Origin: Haloarcula laminariae | Lineage (GTDB): Archaea > Halobacteriota > Halobacteria > Halobacteriales > Haloarculaceae | Assembly (NCBI RefSeq): GCF_025457605.1 | Contig: NZ_JAMZFY010000004.1 | Span: 1 to 64,000, forward strand | DNA: 64,000 nt | Direction of reading: 5' to 3' | Shown here: positions 23,185 through 31,391 of the stretch, in pieces | Numbering within the stretch: the first letter of the stretch is position 1 | How the letters are laid out: every line of letters begins with the position of its first letter | Notes under the pieces: model-generated | Told to the model about the DNA's origin: nothing | The model's database searches: none | What the model saw: only the letters and a program-made list of their open reading frames with translations | Translations under genes and position numbers: made by a program

Positions 23185-26067
23185 TCAGCCCACAGCTGCC
23201 AGCGAAGTCTGTGTGGTCTCTGGACTGGGATCTTTGCCGAGTAAGAGTGACCGTGTGGATTGGACGAGCCCAGGCTGTTCGCTACCATCGTCGGATGGTT
23301 CTATAACGCCATCAATGGGAACCTCACGATAGGGAACTCCCACAAGATCAAGCACGACCCGACAGATTGGCTGCAATTCGGGATGTCTCGCGAGGAGTGG
23401 ACCGAGGTCGCCACCGAGACTCGTCGATTCGATGAACCAGTTGCTCCCATAGTCGATATCCCGATGGGACGCTGCGAAGCAACACTCGGCCAGTGCGTCG
23501 ACCGGCCGGTCGAGATTGGTTGTAGACCCGGTTGTCCCGACGCTACGGGTGGGGTTCGGGGCCGAAGATTGCCGTCGCTCGGTCTCAAACGGGAGCGTAA
23601 TCCGCCACTGAGTCGCTTTCCCGACGCCGAGGTCCTCCCGGTCGAGCAGACCAGCTGCCTCCAGGTCAGCGAAGAATGCGTCGTTGTTCGCGAGAGTCTG
23701 GGTTGTGACGCCGACGTGGTCCGCCACCGCACTCGTCGAGAGTGGCTCGTCGACGTCTAGGAGGAGCTGGACCACCGCCGAGACTGTCCGGGGCCCAATA
23801 TCGGGAACCAGTTCGTCTGGGTCGAGGAACGACAGCGCCGATCGAACGTCGTAGGGTTCGAGGTCGCGAGGCTGATTAGCCTCCGATCCCAGTCGGGAGA
23901 CCGCCTTCGTAGCTGCGACCACGTCGCTGCTGACTGCCCGAAGCACCGAGACAGTCTGACGGGTCGTCGACAAACTCTTGAGTTGGGTCTGGCGAGTCAG
24001 TGCTGTGGCGTAGGCCGACCGCCGGTTGCCGTCGACGATGTCGAGCTGAAGCGTGAACGGAGCGAAGTGTTCCTCATCGGTCTGTAACACCAGGTGATTC
24101 GTAAGGTCCTCGAGGGGGTCTCGCAGCGAGTCGACAGTCTCGCCGATGAGGACCCAGCCACCGACAACATCACCGACCGGGTCAGCGTCGTCGATATCCG
24201 GCGTCCCCAGCAGTTGCTGACGTTTCCCCGATCGCTGTTCGTACAGTACTCGATGCGCCGAATAGACGCCATAGCGTGACGAGACGGTCGTCTGGGTAGC
24301 CAACATTTTGACGAGATGACGCCGCCGGTCAGTATCGTCGACGACGTGGTCGGGGACCTTCAGGATGCGAGTGAGGTCGACACCGAGCATATCGTAAATC
24401 CGGGTCGCGACACCGGCCAGCCCGTGGGCCTTCCGGGCCAGCTCTCCGATGGCGTCGATATCGGGGTCAGCACCAAACTCGATATCCTCAGTCATCGCGA
24501 GAAGATCGTTGCGTTCCCGACGGAGCCGACGACGGAAGTCCGTTGCATTCGCGTCGGCGTTCTTGAGGTAGCCAAAGCAGGCTCCCGACCGGAGGACATA
24601 GGGATTTGAGATGGGCAACCCGTCCAACCCGGACCTGTCTGGCCCACCGGCGAGTCGATTCACCGTCAAGACCTGCTGAAACGCCGGATCTGACAGTAAC
24701 GCCGCGCAAAGTCGGGTCATTGTCAGGGCCGCCCAGCTCGAACCCTCAACTCGGACAACCACTTCATCACGCTGCTCAAGGAACGACCACTCGGCTTCCC
24801 GACTGTCACCGCTGTGGTCAACTGGGCGGTTACACAGTGCAATTTCGCCGTCTCGGGCCATCGCGACTCCGCTGTCGTGTTCGAACCCATCGAGGAAGCC
24901 AACATCGAGAGCAGTTTTCGATCGGGTATCACTCTCTCCTGCAGTGGCGGTTTGGGCCTCTGTGGCCGGCCGGTCCCCCCCTCCCTCGTGTGCGGGTGGG
25001 GAGTACACGGTACTGTCGCTAGCGTTTGGGGGGTCGCTCACGGCGGCTGTATCCTCATCCACCTCGGTAGCCATCGGCTTACTATGTGCGTCAGTACGAC
25101 CCGCACCGCCCTGTGACGGCCCCACAGCGATATCTGGGTGTTCGGCCAAGAGTGCATAGCCCGTCGGCAATAGACGGACCTGACGGTCCTGTGGGGAGCC
25201 GTGGGCTTCGAGAAGATCGTGTTCAGACAGCCGTCGGACCCACTGCTTCAGCGCGTCCCGTGAGGGAAAGTCCGCAACCGTATCGGCTTCGAGCGTGTCG
25301 TAGCTCGCCGTCTCCTGTGGCGCGTCGTAGAGCGCTTTGAGCCGTCGCCAGTCTGGATGGTCCTCCCCACGGCCGGCGAGCAAGTCACGGGCCGTCTCAC
25401 GTCGCTTGGCAGTGCGTGTCGCAACGTCACCAGCACCACCATGGCGTGACTCTGCATCGGCAGTCACGCTGGCCGGCAACTCGTCGCGATGCGAATCAAG
25501 CAGACAGCGCTGGTCCAGTGGCGTCACGACGAGGCGGACGTTGACGACCGTCGCGAGCTCAAGCAGATAGCTGAGGATGGCACGCCGCTGGTTCGATTTG
25601 AGATCCCGGAAGCGCGTACACTCGACGACGACCGTGGGTGTTGGCACGTCCGCAGCCTTGAGAATCTGGAGCGGGCCCATCCAAACATCTGCAAGTGAGG
25701 AGGCTGCCCCAATCGAGGTCGTGCCACCAAGCTGTCGTGTGACCTGGAGGAAGCGCAGCCGTTCGAGGTCTGATTCGAGCGCATACGCGGCCAGTCGGGC
25801 GTAGTGATACTCATCGCTGGGACCGTGGTAGGGCTCCCGAAGTGCAGTGACACCGTGCTCCTTAACGAGTGTCGCCGGTCGACTCGTACGTGGCTCCTCA
25901 CCCACAAGTTGGTGAAGCGCTTGGAGGAGCGCATCAGCGAGATCATGACGATCAGGTCGCCACAGATCACGAGTGATGGCTCTGGGACTAGTCAGACCAT
26001 CTGGGCCGACTGCAAGGCGTGCTGCGGGGTTGATAGACCCCTCGCGGGAGATAGAGAGATGTGACAT
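23185..26067 (-). CDS. Large protein of unknown function with winged-helix segments
   Basis: A 960-residue acidic protein. I do not recognise the family. The N-terminal region includes VPTPTVVVECTRFRDLKSNQ and LSYLLELATVVNVRLVVTPL, which looks like an alpha/beta domain. A first winged helix is near FPSRDALKQWVRRLSEHDLL, then a long disordered acidic linker (residues about 320-400). A second winged helix lies in the last quarter (STSAVADHVGVTTQTLANND, AFFADLEAAGLLDREDLG). It is the size and style of haloarchaeal plasmid proteins of the Rep or regulator type, next to an orc1 origin, so a replication role is possible but not shown. The start is the ATG at 26067. Confidence 0.6.
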   Translation of the reverse strand: MSHLSISREGSINPAARLAVGPDGLTSPRAITRDLWRPDRHDLADALLQALHQLVGEEPRTSRPATLVKEHGVTALREPYHGPSDEYHYARLAAYALESDLERLRFLQVTRQLGGTTSIGAASSLADVWMGPLQILKAADVPTPTVVVECTRFRDLKSNQRRAILSYLLELATVVNVRLVVTPLDQRCLLDSHRDELPASVTADAESRHGGAGDVATRTAKRRETARDLLAGRGEDHPDWRRLKALYDAPQETASYDTLEADTVADFPSRDALKQWVRRLSEHDLLEAHGSPQDRQVRLLPTGYALLAEHPDIAVGPSQGGAGRTDAHSKPMATEVDEDTAAVSDPPNASDSTVYSPPAHEGGGDRPATEAQTATAGESDTRSKTALDVGFLDGFEHDSGVAMARDGEIALCNRPVDHSGDSREAEWSFLEQRDEVVVRVEGSSWAALTMTRLCAALLSDPAFQQVLTVNRLAGGPDRSGLDGLPISNPYVLRSGACFGYLKNADANATDFRRRLRRERNDLLAMTEDIEFGADPDIDAIGELARKAHGLAGVATRIYDMLGVDLTRILKVPDHVVDDTDRRRHLVKMLATQTTVSSRYGVYSAHRVLYEQRSGKRQQLLGTPDIDDADPVGDVVGGWVLIGETVDSLRDPLEDLTNHLVLQTDEEHFAPFTLQLDIVDGNRRSAYATALTRQTQLKSLSTTRQTVSVLRAVSSDVVAATKAVSRLGSEANQPRDLEPYDVRSALSFLDPDELVPDIGPRTVSAVVQLLLDVDEPLSTSAVADHVGVTTQTLANNDAFFADLEAAGLLDREDLGVGKATQWRITLPFETERRQSSAPNPTRSVGTTGSTTNLDRPVDALAECCFAASHRDIDYGSNWFIESTSLGGDLGPLLARHPELQPICRVVLDLVGVPYREVPIDGVIEPSDDGSEQPGLVQSTRSLLLGKDPSPETTQTSLAAVG

Positions 26068-26169
26068 TCTCAGCGCTCATGACAGTCACAGTGCTACCAA
26101 CTCTGTGAGCAATCCCCACTGCGCAGAGACGTCTCTACTTGTGGGGAAACGCTTATTGAGGGGGCACGA

Positions 26170-26224
26170 GAAGCAGAAGGTGTCCAACCATTGGGGCTCA
26201 GCGGGAGAGCCCCTATTCTGCTTC
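26170..26224. repeat. Nested stem-loop upstream of the 960-residue gene
   Basis: GAAGCAGAA (26170-26178) pairs with TTCTGCTTC (26216-26224). Inside it GGGGCTC (26193-26199) pairs with GAGCCCC (26207-26213). Both stems are perfect. It lies about 100 bp upstream of the large gene's ATG, in a stretch with no gene of its own. It could be an RNA element or binding site. Confidence 0.5.
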
Positions 26225-26318
26225 CCAACCACCCATCAGTGGTGGGTATTCACGGATCCTGTCTTGATGCTAGTGTCTCTCTAAGCCCGATGCCTTTATT
26301 CTGTCGCCGCTGACAGGG

Positions 26319-26492
26319 ATGTCTGACGCACGTCTTGCGTATCTCCAGTTGAAAGAACAGTCCATCGGAGAAGCAGAAAACAATTCAGATTATCAGATTG
26401 CCCGCTATTCAGACAGTCTTCGATTTGACCGACGAGGCCCAGTTGAGGGAGCAGAACGGGTTCTGGCAGGTCCGACCGACATAGATCGGTGA
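26319..26492 (+). CDS. Possible small protein (57 residues)
   Basis: A frame from ATG 26319 encodes MSDARLAYLQLKEQSIGEAE and continues to a stop at 26492. A TATA-like CTTTATT lies about 25 bp upstream. Its second half overlaps, on the opposite strand, a decayed gene whose translation looks more protein-like, so this frame may be fortuitous. Confidence 0.28.
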   Translation: MSDARLAYLQLKEQSIGEAENNSDYQIARYSDSLRFDRRGPVEGAERVLAGPTDIDR

Positions 26493-26764
26493 GCCGCAGT
26501 CCTCACTAGCAAAGGTGGGGATATGCCCCGCACAGTCGTCGTATTGGAGCCCATCTTTGTCCGACAGTGGGAGTTCAGGGAGGCCGTCATCAAGCGTGGA
26601 TTTTGTCGTCTCGAGTCGGTTACGTCACCAGGAAAAAGACCGGGTTCGCCGTAGCCCTAGTGGGAGAGCTCTGTGATGTGCAGTTCATCGGTATCGTCAG
26701 TGCAGCCGTAGATGATTGAGGGCTGGTCATTGAGGCCGTGGCCGTCGAGCTTATCGACGCTCAC
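26409..26764 (-). pseudogene. Decayed gene fragments (zinc-binding, replication-protein-like)
   Basis: On the minus strand, a GTG at 26764 opens a 35-residue frame (MSVDKLDGHGLNDQPSIIYG...). After a stop and a shift, a frame without a start (26624-26409) reads DGLQYDDCAGHIPTFASEDC, then GSPIYVGRTCQNPFCS. The paired cysteines and aromatic residues are far too ordered for chance. By memory this resembles the N-terminal part of replication-type proteins of haloarchaeal plasmids and viruses. The break after SKTV and the missing start show that it no longer works. Confidence 0.42.
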
Positions 26765-26950
26765 GGCTTCTCACTCTGTCTCAGGGCTTAGCTAACAATG
26801 GGAGAAAACCAAGAGTCTGGAACGCAGAGAAGCAGACACGGCTCACATACACTCTGACGTTTCAGCACCCAAGACCTTTCCACGATCGTATGCGCTGAAT
26901 CGTGCGTGGCCCGTGTCAGCCCCTCTTGGGGCTAACACGTACATTCTTAG

Positions 26951-27166
26951 CTACAGCTCTTTAGTGTAGACATCCGTGACCTCAATCTCTCCTTGGACGA
27001 CCACTTTCTCAACGTGATTGCCCTTTTTGTAGCTCAAATTCTCGTCAATCGCGCCGATCGCTCTTCGGGCTCGGAGCGGGACTGCGGCATTGTACTTCGG
27101 CGGACCAAACTCTAGCTGCACGAGAGTCTTATCACCGACCTGTGGTTTGTCGTCGGAATCAGTCAT
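26951..27166 (-). CDS. Hypothetical small protein
   Basis: A 71-residue protein, MTDSDDKPQVGDKTLVQLEF followed by GPPKYNAAVPLRARRAIGAI. It seems beta-rich, with a conserved-looking GDKTLVQLEFGPP opening. No family is recognised. The gene stands alone between accessory fragments and the GC-rich region before the OB-fold gene. Confidence 0.5.
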   Translation of the reverse strand: MTDSDDKPQVGDKTLVQLEFGPPKYNAAVPLRARRAIGAIDENLSYKKGNHVEKVVVQGEIEVTDVYTKEL

Positions 27167-27603
27167 ATACAGCGCTCAATGCCATGGACACTTAGTATTA
27201 CTGGGGAACCCTAAACACCGACAGAGTACTAACCCTCATGCACTGGAACAAAACTCTGCGGAGAGTCTTGCGTCCGTCGCCAGCCCACCCGCCTGACGTC
27301 GGCTCGCCGTCGCGAGCCTCGTCAGCCGGGCGCGCTGGCGCCGTCGCTGGCGACTCTCTATTGCTCCTCCGGTCCGGGCTGCTCGCTTCGCTGCGCTGCC
27401 GGGCTTTCGGCATCCGGCACTCGGTCGGTCGCTCGGGATGCTAGTTCTACCGCAACCGCCGACGATTGGACCGCCCGGTGGGGTGGTCATTCCCACGCCG
27501 AGCATTTATATACTCATTTCCCTCGCGAATCCGAAACGAAAACACTGCTTAGAAAGCTTGAAACCACCGTAAAACTGCTTTATTCCACCAGAAATAAGAG
27601 TTA
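27167..27603. other. Gene-free region, GC-rich then AT-rich
   Basis: The first 250 bp are GC-rich with short inverted repeats (for example GGGCGCGCTGGCGCCGTCGC) of the kind common in haloarchaeal accessory DNA. The rest turns AT-rich. A second TATA-like CATTTATATA at about 27504-27513 is a possible additional promoter. No coding frame is convincing. Confidence 0.4.
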
Positions 27604-27737
27604 TCTTTAAGTGGTATCCACCCGTGACACTAAGTAACGGGAAGGCATTACACGCGGCGCTCAGAGACGTGCGGTGCGCCGCAGGAAATCGGGTGTTGGA
27701 GCACCCGACAAGTGTCTTTCCGCGATGGTGAAAGACA
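27604..27737 (+). promoter_or_regulatory. Promoter and three-hairpin 5' leader of the OB-fold gene
   Basis: A TATA-like CTTTAAGT (27605-27612) predicts a transcript start near 27632, leaving a leader of about 105 nt. It contains three perfect stems: GCGGCGC/GCGCCGC (27654-27682), CGGGTG/CACCCG (27690-27707) and TGTCTTTC/GAAAGACA (27713-27737). The last one abuts the ATG and its loop and 3' arm include the ribosome-binding site GGTGA (27727-27731). This arrangement would let the leader control translation, for example by the OB protein binding its own mRNA. Confidence 0.55.
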
Positions 27738-28883
27738 ATGTACGCTAGCAAATCCAGCGGTAAGAAAGCATCGTCCGATTTCGACCAGACCATCCAGCTC
27801 TCCGCCCGTGTTGACGGGGCTGAGCACCTGCTTGAGCAGGTGGCCGAGACGGACGCCGGCGAACTCGATTATCGCCTCAGCCGGAACGACAGCCGTGGCA
27901 ACTTCTACGCTCACCAAGACGACTACGACTGGACCCGAGACACCGATGTCGGGCCGAACCGACGTTTCGGTGAGACGCTCGCCCAGCAGGAGGAGCGACA
28001 CGGGCGCGAGGCCGAGCAAGCCCGACACACGGCGACGGCACGCGCGGCCCACGCCGACGGGGTGGACCGGGAAGGGTCGGCCCGACGACTCACCGAAGCC
28101 GAGACGGGCCGAACGGACACCTTCGACAGTGAGGACCCACGGGCCGACATGGACCGCGAGACGCTGGCCGACATCAACCAGCAGGCCGCCACTATCGCAA
28201 AGCAGACGAACATGACGAGGGCGGCGGCAAGCCGACGTATCGCGGACCACATGGACGACGGCGAGGACCTATGTAGCGCCGCCTTTTCGACCCAACTCGA
28301 TGCGAAGGCCGCGATGGATGCGCCGACGCCCATCGAGTACGTGTCTCCTTACAGCTACGAGTGTACTGTCGAGGGAGAGGTGACCCACATCATCGACGAG
28401 CCAGCTAGCAACAATCAGTATCAGGTGGCCTATATTGAGGACGACGAGGGCACCAGCGCGAAGGTCACCATCTGGACCAAGTCGGTCCACGGCGGCGAGA
28501 TGGTCCGAACGCTCCGCGAGGGTGACCGGGTGCGGATTTCGGGCGGCAAGCCCGACGAATATGGCGGCACCAAGACCGTCGCGGTCACCAGCGACACGTG
28601 CATCTGTGTCCTCGAACGCGGGGATGGTGACGCTCCGACCGTCAACTGGCCACGTAGCTCGTTCGGGTGTGACTGGGAGACTCGTCGGCGGGCACCGTGG
28701 GATGCGGAGTCAGACGCACATACGTGGGTCAGTACCTCCGAGCGAGAGACCCGCGTCGATGGCGACGGCGATGGCCCAGTGACGACGTTCACCGTCAAAC
28801 AGCACCAGCGGACGCGGGCCGACCCGGAAGCCGAACAGGTAGACGACCGAACCAACACCACTAGCATGTCCCACGGGTTCTGA
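27738..28883 (+). CDS. OB-fold nucleic-acid-binding protein (SSB/RPA-like)
   Basis: A 381-residue protein. Residues 1-175 are charged and helical, with a possible helix-turn-helix (AATIAKQTNMTRAAASRRIA). From about residue 205 an OB fold follows: YECTVEGEVTHIIDEPASNN, QYQVAYIEDDEGTSAKVTIW, EGDRVRISGGKPDEYGGTKT, VAVTSDTCICVLERG. This is the pattern of single-strand DNA-binding domains. The tail is low-complexity. Proteins of this build recur on haloarchaeal plasmids and could protect single-stranded DNA during transfer, which fits the conjugation operon downstream. The leader carries three hairpins next to the ATG. A strong hairpin lies 85 bp after the stop. Confidence 0.75.
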   Translation: MYASKSSGKKASSDFDQTIQLSARVDGAEHLLEQVAETDAGELDYRLSRNDSRGNFYAHQDDYDWTRDTDVGPNRRFGETLAQQEERHGREAEQARHTATARAAHADGVDREGSARRLTEAETGRTDTFDSEDPRADMDRETLADINQQAATIAKQTNMTRAAASRRIADHMDDGEDLCSAAFSTQLDAKAAMDAPTPIEYVSPYSYECTVEGEVTHIIDEPASNNQYQVAYIEDDEGTSAKVTIWTKSVHGGEMVRTLREGDRVRISGGKPDEYGGTKTVAVTSDTCICVLERGDGDAPTVNWPRSSFGCDWETRRRAPWDAESDAHTWVSTSERETRVDGDGDGPVTTFTVKQHQRTRADPEAEQVDDRTNTTSMSHGF

Positions 28884-28967
28884 CCTCCGAGACGGGGAGG
28901 CCGTCCTCGGCGTCCCCGAGCGACTTAGGGTGGCCTCGGTCGGGGAGCGAGGTGCTCGCGCACGCGA

Positions 28968-29006
28968 CTCGGCGGCGGCCACCGGCGAGGCCGGGCCGCC
29001 GCCGAG
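28968..29006. terminator. Very stable 13-bp hairpin downstream of the OB-fold gene
   Basis: CTCGGCGGCGGCC (28968-28980) and GGCCGCCGCCGAG (28994-29006) pair perfectly with a 13-nt loop. No T-run follows, so it may be a terminator of another kind or an mRNA-stabilising stem. A smaller stem (CCTCC/GGAGG) directly follows the stop codon. Confidence 0.45.
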
Positions 29007-29159
29007 CGACCGCGCGCACGGACTGGAGCGCCGGACTGCGCTGGCGTGGGTCAGTCTGGCCGGGCGCTGGGCCAGCTGGATGGCTGGGCAGTCGTGATCG
29101 TGGGCCAGCCGGCCAGGCTGGGGAGGCCCAGTGCCCAGATGGCCGTGTCGGCGCGCGGC

Positions 29160-29270
29160 GCCACCGACAGACGTCGCTCCGCTCGCTTGTCGGGTCATCG
29201 CTCGCTGGCGCTCGCGAGGACGACGGGACGCTGCGCTCGGCGCTATCGCGCGCCTCGCTTCGGTCCATCG
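29160..29270. repeat. GC-rich repeat block, copy A
   Basis: The block starting GCGCGGCGCCACCGACAGAC is shared with copies near 31275 and 32900. Copy A and the 32900 copy also share TCGGCGCTATCGCGCGCCTC and TCGGTCCA. The blocks lie between genes on the plus strand, one near the end of each small gene unit. Origin unknown; possibly a cassette boundary. Confidence 0.5.
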
Positions 29271-29370
29271 TGCTCACTCCGTTGCGCGCGATCCCCGCCC
29301 ACGGCGGGAGAGATGGAGCCGCATTCATTCTGTGGTTCGACATCGCGAGAAGTCAGTAGTATCCTCAACG

Positions 29371-29449
29371 TTAACCAACACTGGACGGTATTTGAGGAGT
29401 TGTGTTGGTTAAGCCCAAAGCGGCGGCTCGAATGCCACTGCTCGCGAGC
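29371..29449 (+). promoter_or_regulatory. 79-bp promoter module, copy 1
   Basis: TTAACCAACAC (29371-29381) and GTGTTGGTTAA (29402-29412) are 11-bp inverted repeats with a 20-bp spacer. After exactly 27 bp comes the palindrome GCTCGCGAGC (29440-29449), then an AT-rich TTATTTTG (29451-29458) as TATA-like box. Downstream, GGCCGC/GCGGCC (about 29461-29482) forms a leader stem, then AGGAGGTGA and the ATG of the 50-residue gene. Two other modules share the same spacing to the base. Confidence 0.65.
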
Positions 29450-29506
29450 GTTATTTTGTGTGGCCGCGGGCGGGTGGCGGCCAGCTAGGGCCGCTAGGAG
29501 GTGACA

Positions 29507-29659
29507 ATGGGCGAAATCCAGTGTCCACGCTGCGAGGAGACGTTCATCACGGAATGGCACGAGGTGCGATTCCGTGCGGGGTCGTTCTACGACTCCGAGC
29601 GTGACGAGTCGTTCGAGCAACTGTGTGAGGACTGTCACCGCGAGGTGACTGACAAGTAG
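29507..29659 (+). CDS. 50-residue zinc-finger protein
   Basis: MGEIQCPRCEETFITEWHEV ... LCEDCHREVTDK has two CxxC pairs (CPRC and CEDC) forming a compact zinc ribbon. The ATG at 29507 has an excellent Shine-Dalgarno (AGGAGGTGA) four bases upstream, and the gene is preceded by promoter module 1. It could be a DNA-binding regulator or adaptor, or a small protein with a structural zinc. Confidence 0.7.
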   Translation: MGEIQCPRCEETFITEWHEVRFRAGSFYDSERDESFEQLCEDCHREVTDK

Positions 29660-29670
29660 TCCGTTCTCTC

Positions 29671-30036
29671 TTACCCCTCATTTTTTCGCGTGATCGGGTC
29701 TGGGATATGTCCCAGCTCCATTTCCAACAGGACCTCGCGTTCGTCGTCGATAGTATCCTTCTCCGTCAGGAACCCCTTGATAACTTCCTGGTCGCTGTGG
29801 TAGCGGACGATGGCTTCGTATCCATAGCGGTTCCCGCTGCCAGCTGGATACCAGTGTTTGACATGAACCTCAAATTCGCGGTCCTCCCACGTCCGTAGTC
29901 GCACTTTGATTGGCCGCTCGAGTTGGTGCCGAGCGATATCAATCACCTCGTCGACGACGGGCCCGATGGTCGACATCTCCGGGACAATACGCTCACTGGA
30001 TGGCTGTCGCTCTGGAGATAGGTGTGTCTGTGCCAT
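29671..30036 (-). CDS. Hypothetical protein
   Basis: A 121-residue protein beginning MAQTHLSPERQPSSERIVPE, with VIDIARHQLERPIKVRLRTW and EDREFEVHVKHWYPAGSGNR in the middle. It is charged and probably alpha/beta. No family is recognised. It converges with the 50-residue zinc gene (stops 11 bp apart) and lies 99 bp downstream of the LAGLIDADG endonuclease gene on the same strand. Confidence 0.5.
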   Translation of the reverse strand: MAQTHLSPERQPSSERIVPEMSTIGPVVDEVIDIARHQLERPIKVRLRTWEDREFEVHVKHWYPAGSGNRYGYEAIVRYHSDQEVIKGFLTEKDTIDDEREVLLEMELGHIPDPITRKNEG

Positions 30037-30135
30037 GAAAACGGTACAGTTTGTCGTTTGCCAGCATCGAATAAAAACTCTCGGGGCTGCCCCTCAGTGG
30101 GGCTTGTACCGCCGCGGCCGTATTGGATGTCCCGT

Positions 30136-30813
30136 CTACTGTGCGCTATCGACGAGATCACGGCGTCGCTCGTACTCGTCCCAATCAAGTGCCCATTTGT
30201 ACTCACTCCCCGGTGGTGGCTCACCGAGCCACTCCAGGAAGCGCTCCGTCTCGTCAAACGGGAGCGCGAGCCGGCGCTCCCACTCCATCGGGTCGTAGCC
30301 CTGGTCGCGAAGCACCCGCTTGCAGGCGGCGCGCTTCGTGTCGTCGGTGATGGTCCACTGCGCTCGTGGTCGGGTGGAGGTCCCAGGCCACTCGAGCCCG
30401 CCATCGCAAGCGTACCAGCAGCGTGCGATAGGACGGGATAAGGTCCAGCCATCGGACGGTGGCGAGTCCATCCACGTCCAATACTGGTGGAACACAGGAT
30501 GGGACAGCGTTCGGAGGCGATACGCGCCGCGGCTGTCCTGTGTCACACCACGGGAGAGCCAGCCCAGCTGCTCGTGTATCCACTCGATGTGTGCCCACCG
30601 CATGGACGAAATCCGCAGCGCTGGCGGACCCTCGTTCGGGTTGTCGAGACTCCCGTCGCCCAGCAAGCACCCACGGATGCTATCAGTGATGTGGTCCTCG
30701 ACATCGGGATACGTACAGTTCTGGTTGCGCGCCCAGTGGCTTGCGAGGCTTCGATAGTCCTGGCTGCACTGCTCACAGACGCCGCCACGGTCGTCGACGA
30801 TCCACTCACCCAT
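30136..30813 (-). CDS. Free-standing LAGLIDADG homing endonuclease
   Basis: A 225-residue protein. The N terminus has a zinc-knuckle-like CEQCSQDYRSLASHWARNQNC. The first LAGLIDADG helix, SIRGCLLGDGSLDNPNEGPP, contains the catalytic acidic residue. ALRISSMRWAHIEWIHEQLG is the typical following part, and a second motif lies in WTITDDTKRAACKRVLRDQG or nearby. Homing endonucleases cut long target sites and spread their own gene. No intron or intein host is visible, so it is free-standing. It may contribute to the mosaic build of this region. Confidence 0.75.
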   Translation of the reverse strand: MGEWIVDDRGGVCEQCSQDYRSLASHWARNQNCTYPDVEDHITDSIRGCLLGDGSLDNPNEGPPALRISSMRWAHIEWIHEQLGWLSRGVTQDSRGAYRLRTLSHPVFHQYWTWMDSPPSDGWTLSRPIARCWYACDGGLEWPGTSTRPRAQWTITDDTKRAACKRVLRDQGYDPMEWERRLALPFDETERFLEWLGEPPPGSEYKWALDWDEYERRRDLVDSAQ

Positions 30814-30858
30814 CGGTAGTCGCCGATGTCCCGCCAGAAAGTTCTCAGTGTCGCTGAG

Positions 30859-30937
30859 TTAACCAACACCCTACCAGTTCGACGCGAGTGTGTTGGTTAA
30901 TTTGGCGGCGGCGAATTGTGGCCCGCTGCTCGCGAGT
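30859..30937 (+). promoter_or_regulatory. 79-bp promoter module, copy 2
   Basis: The same inverted repeats (30859-30869 and 30890-30900) with a 20-bp spacer. The 10-mer GCTCGCGAGT, nearly the same palindrome, is again exactly 27 bp further (30928-30937). The TATA-like GGGTTTTG follows at 30940-30947, and GGCGC/GCGCC forms a leader stem. It precedes a small plus-strand gene. Confidence 0.65.
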
Positions 30938-30953
30938 TGGGTTTTGTGCCGCC

Positions 30954-31187
30954 ATGGCGGGTGACGGCGCGGTGACTGCGCCGTCAGTCAACATCATGTA
31001 CTGGGAATACCCCAGCTGTCTGACGGAGTTCGAGACGTACAGCAGCGCAACCGCACACGAGCACCAGGTGTTCACGAGGGACGACGCCGGGGCTGTGTTC
31101 GACCTCTCACTCTCGCCGACGCACCTGAAGGTTACCGCGTCGCTGTCGCGACGACTCAGATTCAGGGTCAGGACGCTCCTCCGGTGA
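30954..31187 (+). CDS. Small hypothetical protein behind promoter module 2
   Basis: The frame from ATG 30954 has 77 residues; an ATG at 30996 (MYWEYPSCLTEFETYSSATA) gives 63. The second start agrees better with a TATA-like box at 30940 and a transcript start near 30967. No strong ribosome-binding site is seen for either. The protein is basic at its end (LSRRLRFRVRTLLR), unlike typical halophilic proteins, so coding status is moderate. Confidence 0.4.
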   Translation: MAGDGAVTAPSVNIMYWEYPSCLTEFETYSSATAHEHQVFTRDDAGAVFDLSLSPTHLKVTASLSRRLRFRVRTLLR

Positions 31188-31241
31188 TCACGGGCGGCTC
31201 GTGGTTGTAGGGGGTCGCCAGCGTGGAGCTGCCTGGGCTGG

Positions 31242-31345
31242 CTCGGTAACTCGGAATCAGGTGTGTCGTACCAGCGCGCGGCGCCACCGACAGACTCGCT
31301 GTGCTCGTCTGTCGAGCCCTCGCTCGCTGTCGCTCGCAAGGACGA
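31242..31345. repeat. GC-rich repeat block, copy B
   Basis: Shares GTAACTCGGAA and GGTGTGTCGT (31246-31268) with copy C, and CGCGCGGCGCC followed by ACCGACAGAC with copy A. It follows the small gene behind promoter module 2. Confidence 0.5.
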
Positions 31346-31391
31346 CGGCGCACGTCGTGCCAGGAGCCCTCGTCATCGCTGATTGATGCAG

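Noticed and set aside
29243-29638. Minus-strand frame of 131 codons across promoter module 1 and the 50-residue gene
   Set aside because: Opposite to a small gene with a perfect ribosome-binding site and zinc motif; the frame has mirror composition.
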